DNA of 21,736 bases from a bacterium (GCA_003557545.1 PWOD01000122.1:1-21736); one strand, 5' to 3'; positions 7,261 to 15,377 are shown, counted from the first letter of the stretch. Notes: generated by a model from the letters alone, not told the origin. Program-made: numbers and translations.

Positions 7261-8413
7261 TAGCCGGGAGATTAAAACCTATCTCCATCTGCTGCCCGCA
7301 GGTTGTTGTTCGACAAAATTTGCGCCGGCAGTTGAATTAACCCTGGAAGAAAATCTCATTACTGGATGTACACCGGTTACCTGGATTGATTATTTAACTG
7401 ACCGTGGCGCTGTTTTTTTAGAAAAAAATAATGAGGTCAGCCAGCAGTTTTACCTGGCTTATCAGCGGGCGCTCTGTAAAACTGGATTTATTCTTGGCGT
7501 CGAAGTCATTGCACAGATTAATCTCCCACTGATAGCTAAAATTTTGCGCACTTTATTCATAGAGTTGCTTCGGATGGTTGGCCAGTTTTATTGGTTGTCC
7601 AGTGCCGCCCGGCTGTTAGAAATTGAAACGGTGGCATTAGCAGCCCGCCGGGAGGCAGAAACTATTCATTCAGCAGCAAACAATTTTTTTCAGGTTGATC
7701 AGTTGAGCAAGGCCGTTCAACCGGGCGGTTTTTACATGCTGTTTGAGAAGAGACAAATCATCGAACTGGCGAGTCGACTGGAGGAACTGAAAAGGGGTTT
7801 ATCCTATTATAAAAATCGCTTTTTCCATAATTATATTGTTGGCCTAAGAGCCCATAAAAAAGCCATAATATCGATTGAAACAGCTTTAGACATGGGATTG
7901 ACAGGCCCAGTTTTAAAGGCGGCAGGAGTCGATCGGGATTTAAGAAGAGGGGTTTCCGGTTCTGTTTATGATCAGGTAGATTTTAGGATTCCGGTTGCTC
8001 AACGGGGGGATGCTCTGGAGCGGTTTAATGTAAGATTTGAAGAAATAAAACAGAGTCTCCAGATAATTGAGCAGTTGCTGGAAGAAGTTCCAGCCCAGTC
8101 CAATAATAGTCGGGAAACAGCGGTTTTTAATCGTCCCCCGGCGGCCCGGTTTGATGATTTTCTAAAGGGATATCAGAGGTTTTTAAAATTTTCCTCTGAA
8201 GAGCTAGAATTTCCCGGTGGAGAACTTTATTACAGTTTGGAAATGGGCGGTGGAGAGTATGGGTGGTATCTGCTGTCGAATCCCCAGAAATCGTCTATTG
8301 ACTGTCAATACAGAACTCCCGGAGCTGCCAATTTACAGAGTATGAGATATCTTGCTCCTGGCAAGAGATTAGCAGAATTTCATCTTTTATTCGCCAGTCT
8401 TGGCGTTGATTGA
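7250..8413 (+). CDS. NuoD-like (49-kDa type) peripheral subunit, quinone-site motif lost
   Basis: A 387-aa homologue of NuoD, the complex I subunit that with NuoB and NuoH forms the quinone pocket. Clear landmarks are LTGPVLKAAGVDRDLRR (from 217), YDQVDFRIPVAQRGDALERF, RFEEIKQSLQIIEQLL, and a C-terminal block (PGGELYYSLEMGGGEYGWYL, RTPGAANLQSM). The normally invariant N-terminal block with HPSTHG, which carries the quinone-contacting His, cannot be found; the N-terminus reads LHLLPAGCCSTKFAPAVEL instead. The protein ends at ASLGVD, without the usual GEVDR tail. No [NiFe]-hydrogenase cysteine ligands are present, so it is not a hydrogenase large subunit. Its ribosome binding site AAAGAGGAG (7234-7242) lies inside the NuoC-like gene. 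It is probably structural or repurposed. Confidence 0.8.
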   Translation: MVADSREIKTYLHLLPAGCCSTKFAPAVELTLEENLITGCTPVTWIDYLTDRGAVFLEKNNEVSQQFYLAYQRALCKTGFILGVEVIAQINLPLIAKILRTLFIELLRMVGQFYWLSSAARLLEIETVALAARREAETIHSAANNFFQVDQLSKAVQPGGFYMLFEKRQIIELASRLEELKRGLSYYKNRFFHNYIVGLRAHKKAIISIETALDMGLTGPVLKAAGVDRDLRRGVSGSVYDQVDFRIPVAQRGDALERFNVRFEEIKQSLQIIEQLLEEVPAQSNNSRETAVFNRPPAARFDDFLKGYQRFLKFSSEELEFPGGELYYSLEMGGGEYGWYLLSNPQKSSIDCQYRTPGAANLQSMRYLAPGKRLAEFHLLFASLGVD

Positions 8414-8480
8414 GGGATTAAAGTGAAATTGAATGAGCCTCACGACAAGTCATTTTTAGAGCTGCAGGGAAGTCGATAAC

Positions 8481-9563
8481 ATGTTACATACAGCAATCTG
8501 GATCCTGGTTTCCCTGCTCAGGCTAGTTGCCATTTTAGCTCTGTTTGGACTGGCTGCGGGGGCTGTCGCCTGGAGCGTCAGCCGGCGGGTCGGAAATGAT
8601 TCGGTAGTTTTTGTTAATAAACAACGACCGGCCGGTCAACCCCCACAATTATTTATCGAAATTATATCGGTTATTCTGCTGCTGGGGGGGTTAACGGTAA
8701 TTCCCCTGGGAAACTGGTCGATCACTATTTCGGAACTGCATCCAGCTCTGGCCAACTTCCAGATTTATCAGATAGCACCGGGTCAGTACAGCCTGCTTTT
8801 TTTACCTGTTTTAGTGGTTTTGGCCCTGGTAATAAACAGTGGATTCAGGGCTGGATTGATATCCACCAATCTGCCCGAATTACGACTTTTTGCCGGTCTG
8901 CTGCTGGCGGCGCTCTCTGTGCTGTCTGTATTAATTAGTACTGGAACTATCGATACCGGGGAGATTTTATTTTTTCAGAACGATCATGGCTGGTTGTTAC
9001 TGCATAATCCGCTGTCCGCAGTTGGTTTTTTTTCTGCTTCCTACCTGTTAATCGACCGGCGATGGCTGAGTTTACCGGGGATTACTTTTCCTCCCCAGAA
9101 TTTAGTCGAATTGAGAGAATTATTTAGTTCATTGAAACTTGGGCTGGCCCTTGTTTTACTGGCAGCTCTATTTAGCTTGATCTACCTGGGCGGTGCAGCA
9201 GTACCGCTGTTTGGTTTGCTGAGAGATACGGCTTCAGTGGGGCTGAGCGGTAGGTTCGGGTTGCTGCTCCAGCCGGTTGTCTTATTTTTAAAAATCTTTG
9301 CTCTGATCAGTTTATTTGTCTGGTTAAAACTGATTCAGCCAGGTCTGCCTGAAAAACGTTTGTTAAGTTTGATATTTTCTCTAGGGCTACCGGTGCTGCT
9401 GATTGATCTGGTGGTTGCAGCCACTGCTAGAACCGGGGTGGCTCCAGGTAGTTCTGGCTGGTGGTTGCTCCGTGGTGTCTGGACGGTTATTGGGTTCGGC
9501 TGGGTTTGGTACAAAAGTTTTTATTTGTATTCTGGGACTACGATTAAACTGGTCGAACCATAG
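8481..9563 (+). CDS. NuoH-like membrane subunit
   Basis: A 360-aa polytopic protein with about eight to nine predicted helices, in the NuoH position and of NuoH size. The N-terminal helix, followed by SRRVGNDS and RPAGQPPQLF, mirrors the NuoH loop after helix 1. Later segments FLKIFALISLFVWLKLIQPGLP and LPVLLIDLVVAA match the family's WFxxK...FxWxRxTxPR and final-helix blocks. The acidic loop that makes NuoH recognisable (ERxPFDLPEAESEL), which lines the quinone channel, is absent; the equivalent stretch reads DRRWLSLPGITFPPQNL. The ATG has AGGGAAG upstream. There is a 67-nt gap after the NuoD-like gene and a 47-nt gap before the NuoJ-like gene. In canonical order NuoI should come next, but the gap has no room for it. 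Confidence 0.68.
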   Translation: MLHTAIWILVSLLRLVAILALFGLAAGAVAWSVSRRVGNDSVVFVNKQRPAGQPPQLFIEIISVILLLGGLTVIPLGNWSITISELHPALANFQIYQIAPGQYSLLFLPVLVVLALVINSGFRAGLISTNLPELRLFAGLLLAALSVLSVLISTGTIDTGEILFFQNDHGWLLLHNPLSAVGFFSASYLLIDRRWLSLPGITFPPQNLVELRELFSSLKLGLALVLLAALFSLIYLGGAAVPLFGLLRDTASVGLSGRFGLLLQPVVLFLKIFALISLFVWLKLIQPGLPEKRLLSLIFSLGLPVLLIDLVVAATARTGVAPGSSGWWLLRGVWTVIGFGWVWYKSFYLYSGTTIKLVEP

Positions 9564-9610
9564 CGGCGGAAAATTTACTCTGTTATGGTTGGACCGGAGA
9601 TTCAATTCAG

Positions 9611-10138
9611 GTGAATAAAATTATGGCAGAACTTGTTTTTTATTTTTCCTCATTTTTTTTGATAATCGCTCTGGCTGGATTTTTGCGTTCCCGCCGGCCC
9701 GGTCAGAAGCTGTTGCTTATAACTCTTGTTACGGTTTTTAACGTACCACTTTATTTTTTGTTGAACCGGCCGCTTACTGGTCTGCTCATCGGCAGTTTTT
9801 GGATCGGTGCTATTGCTTTGCTGGTATCTACAATTGGGGATGCACGTCCTTGTTCGGCAGTTTTAAGCTTGGCTTCTCTGTATGAAAAAATTATCTGTGC
9901 GGTAGTTATGACTTATGGCGTAATAGTTTTATTCAGCTTGATATTTCAGGTCAACCATGCGGTTCTTCCGGGGGATTTTGGTTTTGACCTGGCCGGTGGC
10001 CGTCATTTGAGTTATCTGGCGATTAATTTATTTTATGGCTACTGGCCATTCTTTTTGCTTGTCGCCCTGTTATTTCTCGGACTGTTTTTGAGTGTGGGGC
10101 ATATTTTTGAACAACTTAAGCTTATCAAGGAGAGTTGA
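9611..10138 (+). CDS. NuoJ-like membrane subunit
   Basis: A 175-aa protein with five predicted helices, as in NuoJ: near residues 7-23, 32-50, 58-75, 90-112 and 138-160. FWIGAIALLV corresponds to the family's VYVGAIxVLFLFV segment on helix 3, where NuoJ has its pi-bulge. The rest is strongly diverged, so the call relies on topology and position between the NuoH- and NuoK-like genes. The listed start is GTG at 9611 with a CGGAG-type site about 11 nt upstream. ATG at 9623, with AGGTG upstream, would shorten it by four residues and is equally plausible. The gene ends TGA at 10136-10138 in the same frame as the following NuoK-like ORF. Confidence 0.65.
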   Translation: MNKIMAELVFYFSSFFLIIALAGFLRSRRPGQKLLLITLVTVFNVPLYFLLNRPLTGLLIGSFWIGAIALLVSTIGDARPCSAVLSLASLYEKIICAVVMTYGVIVLFSLIFQVNHAVLPGDFGFDLAGGRHLSYLAINLFYGYWPFFLLVALLFLGLFLSVGHIFEQLKLIKES

Positions 10139-10159
10139 ACAACAATCTATCCATATTAT

Positions 10160-10432
10160 TTGATTCCCGGTATTTTATTGTTAGCCACAGGGATCTTCGG
10201 TCAACTTAGAAAGACGGGTGGACTGAATCGAGTTTTATCCATTTTCCTGGGGTTCAGCGGACTGTTTTATCTGCTGGCAGTAGTTGGGTATTTTTTTGCT
10301 CTTGATTTGGATAGGGTGTACCTGTTTTGTCTGCTGTTATTGACAGTTGTTCAGCTGATCGTGGCGGTCTTTCTGAGCTGGTTAGAAGGCTTTTTCCCAA
10401 AATCAAGTTCTGAACAGGGAGTCTATAAATGA
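10160..10432 (+). CDS. NuoK-like membrane subunit, start codon uncertain
   Basis: A 90-aa (or slightly longer) three-helix protein in the NuoK position. LLATGIFGQL matches the first helix (LFAIGLYG), RVLSIFLGFSGLFYLLAV the second, and LFCLLLLTVVQLIVAVFL the third. The two membrane glutamates essential for proton transfer in NuoK are not present: the helix-2 site is hydrophobic (around Leu30/Gly31) and the helix-3 site is Gln65. The formal start is TTG at 10160, but it lies about 25 nt from the ribosome binding site AAGGAGAG (10127-10134), and the homologous N-terminus extends upstream (IYPYYLIPG). An ATC at 10145, about 10 nt from that site, fits better. The frame continues from the NuoJ-like gene across its TGA. 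The stop overlaps the NuoL-like start (ATGA). Confidence 0.65.
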   Translation: MIPGILLLATGIFGQLRKTGGLNRVLSIFLGFSGLFYLLAVVGYFFALDLDRVYLFCLLLLTVVQLIVAVFLSWLEGFFPKSSSEQGVYK

Positions 10433-12228
10433 TTGATTATAGTTTTTCTATACTGCTGTTTGCCTCTCTGTTTGGGATTGTTTTAATAATTGGATTGTTC
10501 GATTTGAACAAGGCTTTTAAGCGATTATGGTATCTGCCGTCGGTTCTGTCCAACCTGCTTGATCTGGTTCCTCTTGTAATCAGCTGGCTATTATTATTTA
10601 AAATCGATTCCTTCCAACTTATTTTTCTGGAGTCGCGTTTTTTTGACCTGGGGATTTTTTACGATCGTTCGTCTGCAGTTTTTTTAGTCATGCTGTGGAC
10701 AGCAGTTTTTTTCTTGAAGATTTTTCTGCTATTATTTTTTTCCGGTTCGACTCTGCACCTATATTACTGGTTGATTGAGCTGTTGGGCTTTTCCGGATTG
10801 TTGATCTATCTGGCTCCGGGGGCTGTTCAGCTATTAATCGGTTTATCGATTGGCAGCCTGGGACTCTATCTTTTTGAGGCTAGATTTTCTTCCGAACCAG
10901 AGCAGTTTGATCGGTTGCAGGCTTCATATTGGGGTGCCGGCTGGGCTGTTAACCTGCTGATAGCAGTGACTGTTATCGGTTTGATTATGAGTTTTAATAG
11001 TGAACGTTTTACTGTTTTTTATCCGCTGATCGATCTATCTGCCGCCGATAATATAAGTTATCTGATTGCAGCAGTTTTTCTTGCAGCAGCGGTTCTCTTT
11101 GGAATTTTTCCATTTGTTTCAAAAGCGGTCTATGATCGTGAATTCGTTACTGATCGATTTAATTTTTTTAAATTTTACTTTCTCCTGCCGGCGGTTTGTT
11201 TTTTGCTTCTACGATTCAACAGTTTTTTAGAGTTGTGGCTACCGCTCCGGTTGATTCTATCAATCGGCGGTTTGTTTACTGCACTACAAACTGCTCTGTC
11301 CGGTTTTAGGCAGAAGAAGTTTAACCATCTCGTGGAAACTGTGGTAGGCAGTCATTTGGGAATGATTTTCTTTTTATTTGCTCTGGGCTATGCCCGGCTG
11401 GCAGTCTTTTATCTGTTTTTTCTCTTAGCCGGTCGGGGGGCTGTAGAGTTATCGGGCCGAGCAGCCCTGGGGGCAGCTCGAACCCGGGGATCTTCGCCAC
11501 CCGAGGCTATAAGTTCATTTTATCTGTCAATTTTTCTTCCACTGATAGGACTTTTAATTTTGGCTGGTCTACCGCCGTTCTGGGGATTCTGGGTTAATTT
11601 AGTGCTGCTTGGTGCAATCATTTCTGAGCCCGAATTCTGGTCGTTGATACCTCTGATCTATCTGTTTTTTATCTGTCAGTTATTTCTCCTGTTTAAACTT
11701 ATACGACGGTTGTTGAAGGGGAGCGGGCAGGCGGGTGGTGTTCAGGAATCCCGTCCTCTTATTAGTTTCCTGGGAACCAGCTTTGTGGTATTAATAGGAG
11801 TGGGTGGGGGGCTGCTGTCAGCCGACTATTTTACCAGTCCTGTCGATTTACTTTGGCAATTGCCGCCAAATCAGATTGTTTTTTATTTAGTAATGGTCTT
11901 GCTAGCGGGGGGACTGATCTATTCGACAAGGTATGTTGGAGTTAAATCGAATACTATTTTTCCCGGAGTCCTTATTGGTGTGGCTAATTTTTCAGTCCTG
12001 GGCACTATCTGCGGACAGAAGTTCATCTTGTTGATGGAGTGGCTGAGCAAACTTGTGACCGGCTGGGAAAGACAGGGCCGTCAACGGATCGCTCGACTCC
12101 TCGGAGGCCTGCTGAAACTTTCAGGAGTAGGGTTGGAATTTTTCCAAACCAGGAGTTTAAGTGGCTATTGTTTTTGGGGAACGCTGCTGTTTGTTGGACT
12201 CTTGTTACTGGTTGTTTTATTTTCCTAA
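10429..12228 (+). CDS. NuoL-like antiporter-type membrane subunit
   Basis: A 599-aa, roughly 16-helix protein of the NuoL/Mrp-antiporter family. NuoL rather than M or N is indicated by its size, the LAGLPPFWGFWVN block (378-390) and the C-terminal extension: GWERQGRQRIARLL, then FFQTRSLSGYCFWG, like the NuoL segment ending in lateral helix and last TM (LQTGxLRxY). Key channel residues appear changed. The helix-5 glutamate (GWEGVG in NuoL) is Ser140 in GLSIGS. The helix-7 lysine is a Leu five residues before Pro228. The helix-12 lysine of GFFSK is Asn390. The HAATMV motif is not conserved. These are by-eye alignments. The start overlaps the NuoK-like stop, with AGGGAG upstream. It presumably sits at the distal end of a membrane arm but is unlikely to pump protons in the usual way. 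Confidence 0.78.
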   Translation: MIDYSFSILLFASLFGIVLIIGLFDLNKAFKRLWYLPSVLSNLLDLVPLVISWLLLFKIDSFQLIFLESRFFDLGIFYDRSSAVFLVMLWTAVFFLKIFLLLFFSGSTLHLYYWLIELLGFSGLLIYLAPGAVQLLIGLSIGSLGLYLFEARFSSEPEQFDRLQASYWGAGWAVNLLIAVTVIGLIMSFNSERFTVFYPLIDLSAADNISYLIAAVFLAAAVLFGIFPFVSKAVYDREFVTDRFNFFKFYFLLPAVCFLLLRFNSFLELWLPLRLILSIGGLFTALQTALSGFRQKKFNHLVETVVGSHLGMIFFLFALGYARLAVFYLFFLLAGRGAVELSGRAALGAARTRGSSPPEAISSFYLSIFLPLIGLLILAGLPPFWGFWVNLVLLGAIISEPEFWSLIPLIYLFFICQLFLLFKLIRRLLKGSGQAGGVQESRPLISFLGTSFVVLIGVGGGLLSADYFTSPVDLLWQLPPNQIVFYLVMVLLAGGLIYSTRYVGVKSNTIFPGVLIGVANFSVLGTICGQKFILLMEWLSKLVTGWERQGRQRIARLLGGLLKLSGVGLEFFQTRSLSGYCFWGTLLFVGLLLLVVLFS

Positions 12229-12261
12229 AAGTTTTGTTAAACGGAAAGGATTGAGTGAGTT

Positions 12262-13758
12262 TTGTTATATTTGCTGGTGATTATGGTTCCTTTTACTATA
12301 GCCGGTTTTTTGGTCTGGAGGACTGAGATGTCAACCACCAGACTCACAGCCCGGCAAACCCTGCTATTACTATCAGGCAGCGGGCTGCCCGTACTGTTTG
12401 GGTGGGGAATAATTACTGCCAGCGAATCTTTGCCGGTTGGACTGTTTAATACAGGGTTCTCCTGGTTTGGTGGTATCTCCTCCGAGCGGGTTGAGTCGGT
12501 TGTGGATGGTAGGGCCTTTCTATTTTTTCTTCTATCAGCTTTGTTGATTAGTTTTATGCTATTATTTTTGCTTCAATCAAAACGGATCATCCGGGCCCGC
12601 ACCGGAGTTTTAATAGCCGGATTAACAGGTAGTTTGTATGGATTATTTTTAGCTGGAGACTATTTATTGTTAATTGTTTTCTGGCAGCTTTTAGCCGTTA
12701 TGCTTTACTATTTTATGTTGGACCAGGGATTTTCTGGTCGTCAGGCTGGACTGCAGTTTGCTTTCCGTACTGCTGGTTCAATCATTTTTCTGGGAGTCCT
12801 TGCTCTAATGGTTGGTTCGGGAGATAGTTTAACTGTCAGTTTTTCTTCTGTCCTTCCAGCATCAGTGACGAATGGAGGAAATGGCTGGTTACTAACTGCA
12901 CTGGTCATAGCTTTTATTGCCGGCGGCGGCCTTTTTCCTCTGCATTTTAGATCGAACTCAGGGACAGCAGAGCCAACCATTGAAACCCAGTTTTTTGTTA
13001 CTGTTTTAGTTCCTGTTTCTGCCCTCTATATCATCTCTCGAATCATTCCGTTCGGTGCTTCGCAAGGATTTCCGCTGCAGTATGGGCTGTTTATTGTAGT
13101 TATGCTGGGGATAGTTTATGGGGCTCTGCTGGCGTTGGGTAGCAGCTCTTCAGAACAGTTTATCAACTATCTTTCCATCAGCTCTTATTCGATTGCTCTG
13201 GCAGCCTTATTAGCGGGGATCATATCGGCCTGTCCCCCGGCTCTTTTTCAGACATTTTCTACGGCTTTAATTGTTTCCGGTCTAATCCTTTCTACACGGT
13301 CAACGCTCAGCTTGAAAACCAGTGAAAACCGTAAATTATCCCCCGGCAAACAATCAGGCTGGCAGCTTAGAGGTAACTATTTTGCAGCAGTTTTTTTACT
13401 GGCGTCCGCCGGTTTTGTTGGTAGTTCGGGATTTATTGGAATCCTTACGGTTGCTCTAACTATTTTGGAGTTTTCTTCTGCTGCAGGTTTACTGCTGGTC
13501 GCTCTGGTTTTCTCCGGCGGCCTGTTTGGTTATAAATTTTTTACCGATTTTTTAATGCTTAAACCTGTTGTTTTATCGCCAGCTGTACTATTGAAGCTTG
13601 CTATTATATTAATAATAATAATTTATTTGGGGTTGAATCCTAATCCTCTGTTTGAGGCATTCAGCTGTCCGGAAACAGCAACCAGGCAAATCAGCCAAAT
13701 GAGCTTTTCCCGTGAAACAGTCAATATTTCTGAGTTGTTCTTTCGGGGGGGTGGATAG
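12262..13758 (+). CDS. NuoM-like antiporter-type membrane subunit
   Basis: A 498-aa polytopic member of the same family, of NuoM length and in the NuoM position. LLIVFWQLLAVMLYYFML corresponds to NuoM FYVFFELxLIPMYFLI, with the essential glutamate replaced by Gln142. FRTAGSIIFL matches the FxxYTxxGSxxML block. GGGLFPLHFRSNSGTAEPT (221-239) matches the KxPxxPFHTWLPDAHxEAPT region, with the channel lysine replaced by Gly221 and the following LK also lost; the motif histidine (His228) is kept. The start is TTG at 12262, 11 nt after AAAGGA and two codons after an in-frame stop, so no longer protein is possible. It ends overlapping or abutting the NuoN-like gene. Confidence 0.72.
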   Translation: MLYLLVIMVPFTIAGFLVWRTEMSTTRLTARQTLLLLSGSGLPVLFGWGIITASESLPVGLFNTGFSWFGGISSERVESVVDGRAFLFFLLSALLISFMLLFLLQSKRIIRARTGVLIAGLTGSLYGLFLAGDYLLLIVFWQLLAVMLYYFMLDQGFSGRQAGLQFAFRTAGSIIFLGVLALMVGSGDSLTVSFSSVLPASVTNGGNGWLLTALVIAFIAGGGLFPLHFRSNSGTAEPTIETQFFVTVLVPVSALYIISRIIPFGASQGFPLQYGLFIVVMLGIVYGALLALGSSSSEQFINYLSISSYSIALAALLAGIISACPPALFQTFSTALIVSGLILSTRSTLSLKTSENRKLSPGKQSGWQLRGNYFAAVFLLASAGFVGSSGFIGILTVALTILEFSSAAGLLLVALVFSGGLFGYKFFTDFLMLKPVVLSPAVLLKLAIILIIIIYLGLNPNPLFEAFSCPETATRQISQMSFSRETVNISELFFRGGG

Positions 13759-13759
13759 T

Positions 13760-15151
13760 TTGCTGATTGAACTATATGTTTTTTCTCCATTTATTATTCT
13801 GTTTATTGGTGCTCTGGGCTGTATGCTCTGGAAGTTGTGGTCTGAAGATTCGGTTGAAATTATTTTTTTCACCTGTTTTATTTTGCTGCTTACTGCTGTT
13901 GCTTTGTTGTCAGGGGTGGAAGGAGAGGCCGGGTCGTTACTGCTGGATAGCCCGGCCAAAATGGCTTTTTTGCTTATTATAGTTGTTCAGTTGATAGGGT
14001 TGCTATATTCCTATATCTATTTGCGTTCCCATCTTCTTCCGGCGGTAGTCTACTGTTTTTTGTATCTGTTGTTAACCGCTGGTAGTGGTCTCATGGTTAG
14101 CACGACTAATCTGTTGACCTTTTATCTGGGATTGGAGCTGACGGTTTTCGCCGGCTGTTTTCTGGCTTTTTATGATTGTGACTTCACCCGGTTCAAACTA
14201 AGTCGTAATTATTTTTTCATCAATCTTCTGGGAAGTTTGTTCTTTCTGGTCAGTTTCCTGCTGATGTTTGTCGGATATAGAACTGTGGATCTCGCCCAGA
14301 TCGATTCAAGATTGCTGGCCGAACAACCTGGTTTATTACTGGGAGTTTTGCTGGCAATAGCTTTCAAGGGTGGACTGGGCCCCTTTTATTTTCTCTTTCG
14401 CGATTTTTATAATAGTGCTCCCACACCGCTGACCTTCAGTTTTTTTGCTGCAGTCAGAACCGCGCTGTTGATTTTTTTCCTGCGAGTTGTGCAGCTTTTT
14501 TCACCGGCAGATTCTGTTGTATGGCTCTGTTTTTTGGTGGGTTTCGGTTTTATTTTACTGTTTTTTCCAGTTTTACAGGCCTTTGTTCAAAACTCATTAA
14601 AAGAAAGTGCTATCGGGATTTTTTTGGCCAGTGGTGGGATTTTTCTTTTTTTGCTGGCCAGTGGCGACTCCTCAGTAACTCCGCTCTTTTTTTATCTATT
14701 GCAGGTCCAGTTGCTTTTGTTTGCTGGGCTTTCCGGGGTTATTTTAATAATAGATTCCTCAGCAAAAACAATGTATAAGATTAACCGTTCAGTTGATAAC
14801 CAGTCCGGTTCAGCTTCGTGGCTTCTCTGGCAGGGTATCTTTCTTGCTTTTATTGGGGTCCCGCCGCTGGGAAGTTTTATCGCCTTATATCTTATTATCT
14901 TGAGATTCGCCCGGTCAGGTATGTTGATTTTATTGCTGTTATTGGCGCCCGCATATCTGCTCCTGACTGTAACAGTTTTAAAAGTTGCTCGCAGGTATCT
15001 GATGAAGTTTCAGTCCGCTTATAGCGCAGTCTGGTTCGATAATAATATTGCTAAACGGTTGCTCTGTCTTGTCGTCTGGTTTAGTTTGACAGCTCTATTG
15101 ATGATGGGTTTTTTCCCTGAATTGTTTCTGAATTTTCCCCTCTTTTCTTAA
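13760..15151 (+). CDS. NuoN-like antiporter-type membrane subunit
   Basis: A polytopic protein (about 463 aa from the chosen start) of the NuoN branch. Unlike the L- and M-like subunits it keeps the core channel residues. Glu126 in LGLELTV is the helix-5 acid. Lys203 in AFKGGLGPFYF is the helix-7 lysine, followed by RDFYNSAPTPLT (NuoN: PDVYEGAPTPVT). Arg233 stands where NuoN has the PK or SK lysine. The helix-12 lysine (GGFxGKF) is lost in GVPPLGSFIALYL. I prefer TTG at 13760, directly after the previous stop and behind a G-rich site. A GTG at 13712 would add 16 residues and overlap the NuoM-like gene by 47 nt. It is the last gene of the run; the 336 nt downstream are AT-rich, with only weak stem-loops. 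Confidence 0.75.
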   Translation: MLIELYVFSPFIILFIGALGCMLWKLWSEDSVEIIFFTCFILLLTAVALLSGVEGEAGSLLLDSPAKMAFLLIIVVQLIGLLYSYIYLRSHLLPAVVYCFLYLLLTAGSGLMVSTTNLLTFYLGLELTVFAGCFLAFYDCDFTRFKLSRNYFFINLLGSLFFLVSFLLMFVGYRTVDLAQIDSRLLAEQPGLLLGVLLAIAFKGGLGPFYFLFRDFYNSAPTPLTFSFFAAVRTALLIFFLRVVQLFSPADSVVWLCFLVGFGFILLFFPVLQAFVQNSLKESAIGIFLASGGIFLFLLASGDSSVTPLFFYLLQVQLLLFAGLSGVILIIDSSAKTMYKINRSVDNQSGSASWLLWQGIFLAFIGVPPLGSFIALYLIILRFARSGMLILLLLLAPAYLLLTVTVLKVARRYLMKFQSAYSAVWFDNNIAKRLLCLVVWFSLTALLMMGFFPELFLNFPLFS

Positions 15152-15348
15152 ATTAATCGTAAAAACAATTTAACATAAAATAAATTCTATTGATTTGTTT
15201 GTTTGCCCGTTTCTATTTGTAATAGACCAAACAATTATATTCTGATATTTTTCTGGACAAACGGTCAATTTATTTCAAACAGATAAAGGTTTAAAATAAG
15301 TTTAAAACGATTTACAACAAATAAATTCCTATTTATATCAGATTATTC

Positions 15349-15377
15349 TTGACATCGAGGTTTATTATTTTTATCTT
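15349..15377 (+). promoter_or_regulatory. Sigma-70/sigma-A-type promoter for the tandem carbamoyltransferase genes
   Basis: TTGACA (15349-15354, perfect -35) is followed after 17 nt by TATCTT (15372-15377, 4 of 6 matches to -10). It lies in the intergenic region about 110 nt before the ATG at 15488. The leader it predicts contains an inverted repeat, AACCGG (15397-15402) with CCGGTT (15411-15416). Confidence 0.6.

Noticed and set aside
7250-8413. [NiFe]-hydrogenase large subunit (formate hydrogenlyase or Ech type)
   Set aside because: None of the paired CxxC nickel-ligand motifs is present at either end; the conserved blocks match NuoD.
8423-8479. 18-codon GTG ORF (MKLNEPHDKSFLELQGSR) between the NuoD- and NuoH-like genes
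   Set aside because: It has a weak ribosome binding site and no similarity to NuoI or any known small subunit; it is too short to support. It may only reflect coupling between the flanking genes.
10429-15151. Mrp-type Na+/H+ antiporter operon
   Set aside because: The three large subunits belong to the same superfamily, but the NuoA-C-D-H-J-K genes in nuo order and the NuoL-like C-terminal extension point to complex I, and no MrpB/E/F/G-like genes are present.
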